Source of the DNA: Rhizophlyctis rosea
Taxonomy: Eukaryota > Chytridiomycota > Chytridiomycetes > Rhizophlyctidales > Rhizophlyctidaceae
Direction of reading: 5' to 3'
Length of the DNA: 64,000 nt
Assembly (NCBI GenBank): GCA_027596075.1
Contig: JADGJC010000054.1
Coordinates: 113,669 to 177,668 of the forward strand
Under the pieces are notes generated by a model that was not told the DNA's origin, ran no database searches, and saw nothing but the letters and a program-made list of their open reading frames with translations. This document shows positions 58,015 to 64,000 of the stretch, piece after piece; within the stretch, counting starts at the first letter, position 1; each line of letters opens with the position of its first letter. Both the position numbers and the translations under genes were made by a program.

Positions 58015-58627
58015 CACTCGTGGTTCCTGTTGGGCTATGTGGACGAAAAACGCTAAGGAACAAATTGATATCAACTTTGCGTTCCTCGAGCATTCTTCGC
58101 AGCAACGGCAGCTGGAGGTAGCATGAGCACCTCACTATGACTTACTGATTGCTGAGGACAAAGGGAAGCGCGTAGAACACAACGGCCGTTGACAGATGTG
58201 GCCCGTGGTTTGGGAAATAGACCCCGTTTCATATATATAGACAACGCTACGCTATCTACGTATACCCGATGACTATCCTTTTGTAGGTTCAGATGGTTGG
58301 ATGTGCACAGATGAGTGTGGGATTGGGAAGTGGAGGGAGGCCGGGGTTTGCTGCGGGTGGCTGTGGGTCGAATCCTGTGGACTGTGTGGCTGTTGTTGTG
58401 TCCACAAATTCCGCAGCATGTTGGCACCCATAAATCTTCAGAACCGGTTCTGCAAGGACTTCCTCTCAACCACTTCAACCCTTCTTCTTGCGTCTCTTCC
58501 AACTCTTCGAACTCCCAATACAGTACAAATCTGGAGGCCACCATGTCTCACCCAACTACTACTAGACACCAGCAATAAGAAGCACTTGTCAAAACACCCT
58601 CACTGTGCACTTTTATCCATTCCGGCA
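58015..58627. other. bidirectional promoter region
   Basis: Separates the divergent E2 gene and DUF1749 gene. A TATATATAG element lies at 58229-58240. Frames are short and unconvincing; none was accepted as coding. Confidence 0.45.
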
Positions 58628-59846
58628 ATGTCCACAGAAAGTGTTCATCCCTCCGCCTCAGCTGCGAGTTCCACTCCTGCACCACCTGTTCCGGGCGTCT
58701 TATACACATACTCCACGAGAACGCGCCACACCGCTTTCGAGTCAAACTCCAAACATCCAAACGTCATCGTACGCAAGTGCATACAATGATTACCATAGAT
58801 GATTCCTTGACTCATCCAACTCCGAAACAACTAGATCTTCCTTGGAGGCCTGACCGACACCCTGCTCGCTGTCCCGTACCTGCCAACTCTGATCGCTAAA
58901 GTTGACCATTTGAAGTACAGTGTAGTGCAACCTATTCTGAGTACTTCGTATAAAGGGTTTGGCTATCATTCGTTGGATGGCGACGTGCGGGAAGTTGACG
59001 AGTTGATCACCTTTTTGAAGACTCAACGAAACAAGACCGGGAAGGTTGTGCTCATGGGGCATAGTACGGGTGCACAGGTGTGTATGATGGATGTGATGAG
59101 TGTGTCCGGGTGTTCATTCAAAGCTTTGTTGTTCGCACAAAGTGTGGGTTCATGAAAGGAATCAGTATGCCGTGGGAATGATGTGCGCCTGCCCACACTC
59201 CTTTCAAAAGAAAGACTGTGTGCTGAAACCGACTTAGAACCTAACCGGCAGGTCGCATGTTTTGCAGATCACTCTTCATGCTCTCCGCACTTCCTCCCTG
59301 AGATCTTCAATCCATGCGGGCATTCTGCAAGGTCCTGTAAGCGATCGTCAATACATGGTGTGGAAAGATGCGGGAGGAGTTCAGAAATGGTTGGATGTTT
59401 GCGATAAGATGATTAAAGAAGGGAAGGGAAACGAGTTCTTGCCGCGAGAGGTGATGTTCTCATCTGTTGGTCCGAGCACTAAGATTCCACGCTAACTTTA
59501 TGGATGTACTCCACAGGCTTATACATCCCCAATAACGGCCAACCGCTATCACTCTCTGGCGTCACCCTCCGGACAAGATGACTATTTTTCGTCCGACATT
59601 TCAACAGAGGATCTGTCCAAACTCTTCTCCCCTTCCCACCCGCTATTAATCCTCTTATCTGGTGCAGACGAATATGTCCCACCTGACGTTCAAGCACCGT
59701 TGTTGCTGGGGAGGTGGCTGCAGGCTAGGGCGGGAAAGGTGACGTTTGGTGTTGTGGTTAATGGGGCTGATCATGCTGTTAGCGGAGCGGAGGAGCAGGA
59801 GGTTGTCGTTGGGTGGGTTGTGGATTGTTTGGAGAGTCTGGGATAA
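58628..59846 (+). CDS. DUF1749 alpha/beta hydrolase
   Basis: Four exons, 58628-58768, 58835-59077, 59268-59450 and 59517-59846, all phase 0; 298 residues. The fungal DUF1749 pattern is clear: IFLGGLTDTLLAVPYLPTL, YKGFGYHSLDGDVREVDEL, the nucleophile elbow GHSTGAQ with Ser124 at the end of exon 2, GILQGPVSDRQ, YHSLASPSGQDDYFSSD, then LLSGADEYVPPD and NGADHAVSG supplying the acid and His. Members are intracellular serine hydrolases of unknown substrate. Intron 2 is 190 nt, longer than usual here. The N-terminal 20 residues are Ser/Ala/Pro-rich and not conserved. Confidence 0.88.
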
Positions 59847-60100
59847 GTTGCAGCGGTTTTTGGTTTGCCTGTAGGCAGATATATGTTGGTCCACTGTTAT
59901 CAGTTGAATGCAATTGCTCGTTAGGGGAGAGCACAATACATCCTATGAAAGATGAAGTGCATCAAATTTTGATTATTGTGTTCTTCGGGTGGTGATAGCT
60001 CTATCTGTGAATGAATCTCTCATGACTACATATCTACATATTGTACAATCCTCCGTCAACTTGGTATCTTCCTGCAAAACCGATCGAAAACTTTTGGACC

Positions 60101-60589
60101 TTAAGCGATGCCTGCAGCTGCAACTACGAGACCTATAAACGATGACAGTAATGCTCTACTTTGATTCTGCCATGAGGTGCCGTCACTCGTAGCAGTTTGT
60201 ACTGGAGTTGAAGTCGCACTGGGCACTGAGATGGAGATATGGAATTAGAGGTGGCCATGCGTTCCGATACAACGTTGTTAGACACACATAGTGGTACTGG
60301 AGGTGGTGCTGGAACTGGCAGTTGCCCTAGACTGCCTCAAGCACTGGGTCAGTTCCGAGGAAGCTACCCAACCGCATTTCCCACTGCTGGTTGGTACACA
60401 TTGAGCATTTTGGTAGCAAGTGAACTCTTGTTTCCAGATGCAGGGGGACACTATGTTTGTTTCTGACGCGGATGCGCATATTTCACTGCTGCAACCTCCA
60501 ACGGTGCACCCTGGCTGGACGGAGGGTTCACCTCGCGTGAGGGCTGCGCAGAGGAGGAGGGTCAGGGTGAGGAAGGTGGAAGTGTGCAT
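60101..60589 (-). CDS. GPI-anchored cysteine-rich secreted protein
   Basis: Exons 60589-60288 and 60218-60101 give 139 residues. A signal peptide (about 1-20, MHTSTFLTLTLLLCAALTRG) is followed by a compact eight-cysteine domain: PGCTVGGCSSEIC, SPC, FTCYQNAQC and GKCGWVASSELTQCL, a pattern found in many secreted bacterial and fungal proteins. Exon 2 adds a Ser/Thr linker and a hydrophobic end, SSFIGLVVAAAGIA, a typical GPI-attachment signal. Without the splice the frame closes at 60278 and no anchor is made. The acceptor may be either of two AGs eight bases apart; the one chosen keeps frame with donor GTGTGT. Expected at the cell surface; function unknown. Confidence 0.7.
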
Positions 60590-61181
60590 CGTGTTGAGTT
60601 GAGTTGTGTATAAATCAGTGGCGGGCCTAGAAACGGGTCGGGGCTTTTGTGGGACTCAAGAAAGTGGTGGGCGACGGGATTAGGTGAAGTGCGTGCAAGT
60701 CTTGGATATGCGGAAGTGGTGCGGGAGTTGGTGGCGGAGTGAAGGAGGTGAAGGCGGAAAAGGGTTCGGTTAGGGTTTGAGGGTTGCACCTAGGCAAGTC
60801 ACAGGCGGGTTGGCCTGCTCGGGCATAGTGCGCAGCACCAACTCCTTCCCCTTCCCAACTTTCCCAACACGGCCGTCGAGGAATTGGGACCCACTCTTGC
60901 AACATGTCGATTCACTCCTCCCTCCACCTTGGTCGCCTCCAAAATATCGAGTTCCGCCATTGTTCCTACGCGCCCTGACATCCCGGACGTCATTTTCTCC
61001 TCTAGCTTCCGCTGGGAGTCGTGCCTCTCCTAGACGTCCCGGTACTACGGTATGTTGGTGAGCATGTCGAACGTGGCTGCGTGAGGTGTGGGAGCGAGAC
61101 AGTCGGGGCTGTATACTTATTGAAGGGTGAACTTTGCCCTTTAACAAGGTTACCCGGTAGGCCAATTAGTTGGGTGACTTG
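60590..61181. other. intergenic; doubtful frames only
   Basis: Several overlapping minus-strand frames at 60627-61165 look partly protein-like in different phases, but no consistent exon chain with an ATG could be settled. A CCAAT-like GCCAATTAG lies at 61160-61168. Confidence 0.35.
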
Positions 61182-61189
61182 TATAAACT
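61182..61189 (+). promoter_or_regulatory. TATA box of the membrane-protein gene
   Basis: TATAAACT about 113 bases before the ATG at 61295, with a CCAAT-like motif some 20 bases further up. Confidence 0.5.
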
Positions 61190-61294
61190 GGCTATAAGGA
61201 AGCGACCTTAAACACAACCTCTTCCAGACAAACGAACCCAACGACCGCCACCCTTCATACCTCCTTAATCACAAAATTCCCTATCCACGGAAAC

Positions 61295-61896
61295 ATGAAC
61301 ACCACTATCACTCAACAATCAAACATTACCAGCACCCTAAATGTCCCCTCCGGCGCAACCCTTCCCCCTCAAACCCCTTCAGCCGACGATTATACCAGCC
61401 ATGATGGGAGTTTTCCGACAATGGGCAGTGTGTTCGAAGCGTTGGCTCTCAGTCTGATTGGCCTCTGCATTTTGGTCCTTTTGTGTTGGTTCTCTTGTCG
61501 GCAGGGAAGGACCCCGAGAGGAGACAGTGACCCCCAATGGCAACATGAGGAACATAGACGATGGGAGAGGCAGATGGGTCTTAAGGGGCAGCAGGAAGGT
61601 GTCGGTGGAAAGATCGGAAGTAGGATGCCGGTCAAGGAGGCCAATGATGGACTTGGGGAGTGGAACCAAATGCGGAATTAGCGGCTGAAAGTGGCGATGA
61701 CTTTCTGAGGAGGCGGGAGGAAAGCATGAACGGTAACTCTACTGCGAGTACTGTAAACGTTGATGAGAACTGGTCTTTCCTTCCCACGGCATATAAGATG
61801 GCTGACAGAAAAGTGGCTGGGGGGTTAAGTGCGCTAACTGCCAGCGTCGCCAATTCTAACCGGCTTCCCTGTCCCCTCTCCATGACATTCATATAG
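61295..61896 (+). CDS. single-pass membrane protein, unknown function
   Basis: Two exons, 61295-61598 and 61661-61896, give 179 residues. An N-terminal Asn/Thr-rich ectodomain (about 48 residues, several N-x-S/T sites such as NTT and NIT) precedes one strong transmembrane segment, ALALSLIGLCILVLLCWF (about 50-67), then a basic, Gln-rich cytoplasmic tail. Unspliced, the frame stops at 61681. The 62-nt intron (GTGTCG...GGGAG) keeps phase and adds a protein-like tail (NAELAAESGDDFLRRREES and following). The donor is weak, so the C-terminus is less certain than the membrane segment. The layout, an outside N-terminus without a cleaved signal, suggests a type III or sensor-like membrane protein. 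Confidence 0.6.
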
Positions 61897-62921
61897 CGTT
61901 CTTAGGGCACCCTTGGACGTTGGATCGGCGCATTTCTGTTCGGATGGAGGGGGTGCTAATACCGATGTGCAGGCGAGACTCATGGAAGTTCCCAGGAAAA
62001 AGCTCATTGAGCACTTGTAATCCGGGAACTGTACTTATATGCGTGCAACAATGCGGATCGTGCCACTGTCTTCCAAATCCGGTCCTTTGCAGGACAGCTC
62101 TCAACCTCGCACGGAAGAACACCAACACTCCAACTCATCACCAAAACTTGTCATCACTACAGAGAACCTAAACACAACGTAAACAAACAAACCCCGCTCC
62201 ACCACACATCTACACATCCCACACAGATAATCGAAAAACATACCAATAGCTAATCCGCATTCAACCCACCTCGTTCTCCCAAACAGGGGTCAAAATCTTC
62301 CCGTACCACAGGTGATCATGGGTCGTCGGGTCCCCGTGTATCGAATGCACCACAAAGAACGGGAGATGCTGGGTTGGCTGAATACTTTAAATGAGGGATC
62401 GAAGGTGGTTTGGGAATTTCTTGTGGCTACCTTATTTAGTGGAACGGCCTATGTTGCGTGAGCGAAGGCCGAACACTAAGTCAGAAACGATTCGAAACTA
62501 AGTGAGAACTAACAAAAGAGCCAAAGGCTAGAGGTGGACATCTGTATATTCATTCGGATAACGAGACAAGGGGGAGTCTCGTTAGCGATTGGGTTATAGT
62601 ACAAAGTCCAAACGTCTCTATCCTAAGCCCAATGCTGCGCACTGGACGCGGTAAATTCATTACAATCATGCGGAGATATTTGACCAGGGTCAGAGAGTAC
62701 ATTGCTAGCCGGTGGCCAGCTCCGGCTAAACTATCTTCATCTAGGCACGTGAAACGCGTCGTTGCACTACTGGGGTCTATGTCTAATCTACGAACTATGC
62801 TACTGCCTGTTGCCGCAATGTCGCGGTGACGTTGCGGCGTAGGGACGTGAGGGGGATCGTCGATGGCGGGAGTGTTAGTGCAGGGACGCGGACTAGTCGG
62901 ACGCGTCTGGTAGTTCGGACG

Positions 62922-63130
62922 TGTCATGTGATTGGTTAGATTGAAAAACATGTGACTGATTTATTAGCTTAGTCAGGATCACGTGACCCTTATGTAATCA
63001 CGTCGATGGCTTACATGTTTTTCTGTCGCCCCTGTGCCACCTTGAGTGACATATGTGCGTGTGTGTGTGTGTGTATGTGTTCATTATTTAATTATCTCAA
63101 TATACATCCAAACAGTTAACTTCTTGTTCA
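62922..63130. mobile_element. possible LTR fragment
   Basis: Begins TGTCATGTGATTGG and contains repeated CACGTGA-like palindromic words (ACATGTGACTG, ATCACGTGACCC, AATCACGT), a composition I associate with fungal LTRs; it can be ended at TTCTTGTTCA, giving TG...CA over 209 bases. No target-site duplication or primer-binding site was found, and no reverse-transcriptase frame lies nearby, so this is tentative. Confidence 0.25.
63055..63080. repeat. GT microsatellite
   Basis: A run of GT dinucleotides interrupted by GC and AT steps, inside the LTR-like stretch. Confidence 0.85.
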
Positions 63131-63188
63131 TTTGAGTGTGTATTGCTTCAGCAGGTCTATTTGAGTGTGTATTGCTTCAGCAGGTCTA
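63131..63188. repeat. perfect tandem duplication of a 29-base unit
   Basis: Two identical adjacent copies, each starting TTTGAGTGTGTATTGC and ending CAGGTCTA, at 63131-63159 and 63160-63188. The lack of any difference implies a recent event, or selection against change. Confidence 0.9.
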
Positions 63189-64000
63189 TTGACCAGCATC
63201 TTTTTAAATGTACGGCTTGCATAACCACGGTTGCGACGTTTCGGTCTGATCAACCGCGACTTCGCCATCCATTCTGGTCATAACGGGACGCCGGAACGAC
63301 TGTGACGACGATTTAAGCTTCGTTCACGCCTAATCGTTGCGTGTTGAGTCTGTTACAGACTCACCAACTACCCATCGACCACCCAGGAGTGCGTTCTCAC
63401 ACCAGTGACACTCCTCGTTTCCTTAATCTCAGCAAAATCGTCCCAAATCAGCGAGAACAGCACGACGGGAACCCGTTTGGCTTCCGGTGACCTGTTCAGT
63501 TGATTCAAACACCCACATACCCTCACAGCAGCACGACAAGTCCAACCACCGGTGTCCTGCATACCTCCTACCTTGAAAAGGCTCCTGCTTTCAAGTGCAG
63601 ATCAAATCAAAGGCTCCTGAACACCCTCTGAGCGGATTCAGGTCACTATCCCGAGATTGCCACAGCAGCCAGCGTAGACAAGGGCGTCGAAGTGTAGAGC
63701 GCAATACCTGCGGTACTCTTGAGACATCTTTGGACGCTTCAGCTTTCTGAAGTGAAGAGCGACCACAGAATCATGCGTTCACTTCTTTCGCTACGTATAC
63801 TGAGCTGCGTCTAGCCCTGAGTTCCTTGGGTGTCTAGGTCAGCCGAATACTGGTGTTTGAGTGCACTAGTTTAGTAGGAGGAACAGGGAGGGTTATTGAA
63901 GGGTTTTTGGGATCGATTGACCACTGTTTGACAGTATTCTTCCCAAGGGGGCAGGGGGAAACTATTGTCAAAATTTCCATCATTAAGCGGGTAGTTAGTA

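Larger units (their letters stand above)
61897..64000. other. no gene recognised; repeats at the window end
   Basis: About 2.1 kb without coding frames. It contains an LTR-like stretch (62922-63130), a GT-rich microsatellite and a perfect tandem pair of 29 bases. Nothing recognisable follows to the end of the window. Confidence 0.45.

Noticed and set aside
60627..61165. possible minus-strand gene between the GPI protein and the membrane protein
   Set aside because: Three overlapping frames each look protein-like over part of the stretch, and one splice (GTTGGT...TTGCCTAG) joins two of them, but the best-looking N-terminus is in a different phase. No coherent model could be made.
1..64000. 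CRISPR arrays, bacterial operons, rRNA genes
   Set aside because: None seen. The window is eukaryotic, and the only short regular repeats are the tRNA-derived units, the 29-base pair and microsatellites.

Overview
This is a fungal nuclear contig. Protein genes are split by short GT-AG introns (mostly 50-95 nt) with CTAAC/CTGAC-type branch sites, and the recognisable products are eukaryotic and mostly fungal: a Crz1-like zinc-finger factor, an Uls1-like SNF2/RING translocase, the splicing factor Bud13, an Eri1-type exonuclease, a UBE2O-like E2, a DUF1749 hydrolase and BTB and F-box-like families. I cannot fix the phylum by eye. The lineage-specific repeat families would suit an early-diverging (zoosporic) fungus, but that is a guess. 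A run of ten N at 21333-21342 is a scaffold gap.

Layout. 0.4-2.1 kb holds a secreted phosphoesterase (minus strand). 2.1-9.3 kb is a gene-poor island. 9.3-11.9 kb holds the Crz1-like factor (minus). 11.9-21.3 kb is a second, larger island with eroded repeats, ending at the gap. 21.4-22.3 kb is copy A of an F-box-like family. 24.9-27.1 kb is a head-to-head pair: glutaminyl cyclase (minus) and an unknown 279-residue protein (plus). 27.4-31.9 kb is the 14-exon Uls1-like gene (minus). 33.1-33.8 kb is an Hsp20 gene with a clear TATA box. 34.2-38.1 kb holds F-box-like copies B (minus, nonsense-interrupted) and C (plus) around BUD13 (minus). 39.5-47.5 kb is an array of four BTB/POZ paralogues in various states of decay, with a repeat protein inserted. 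47.7-48.6 kb holds an intact tRNA-Thr(CGT) gene and, in opposite orientation, tandem and dispersed copies of its 5' half. 49.0-52.2 kb is a nine-exon gene joining a secreted covalent-flavin carbohydrate-oxidase domain to a lactonase beta-propeller. 52.6-61.9 kb is a normal gene-dense stretch: a small unknown protein, Eri1-type nuclease, UBE2O-like E2, DUF1749 hydrolase, a GPI-type cysteine-rich protein and a single-pass membrane protein. 61.9-64.0 kb has no gene but LTR-like and simple repeats.

How the genes relate. Two ubiquitin/SUMO proteins 23 kb apart (the SNF2/RING protein and the E2) both carry SUMO-interacting and ubiquitin-interacting-like motifs. Four BTB and three F-box-like genes add candidate cullin-ligase adaptors. 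The oxidase-lactonase protein would join two consecutive steps, sugar to lactone and lactone to acid, in one secreted polypeptide. I consider it the most novel item here. All exon boundaries were read by hand; each listed model keeps phase through every junction, but none has transcript support.
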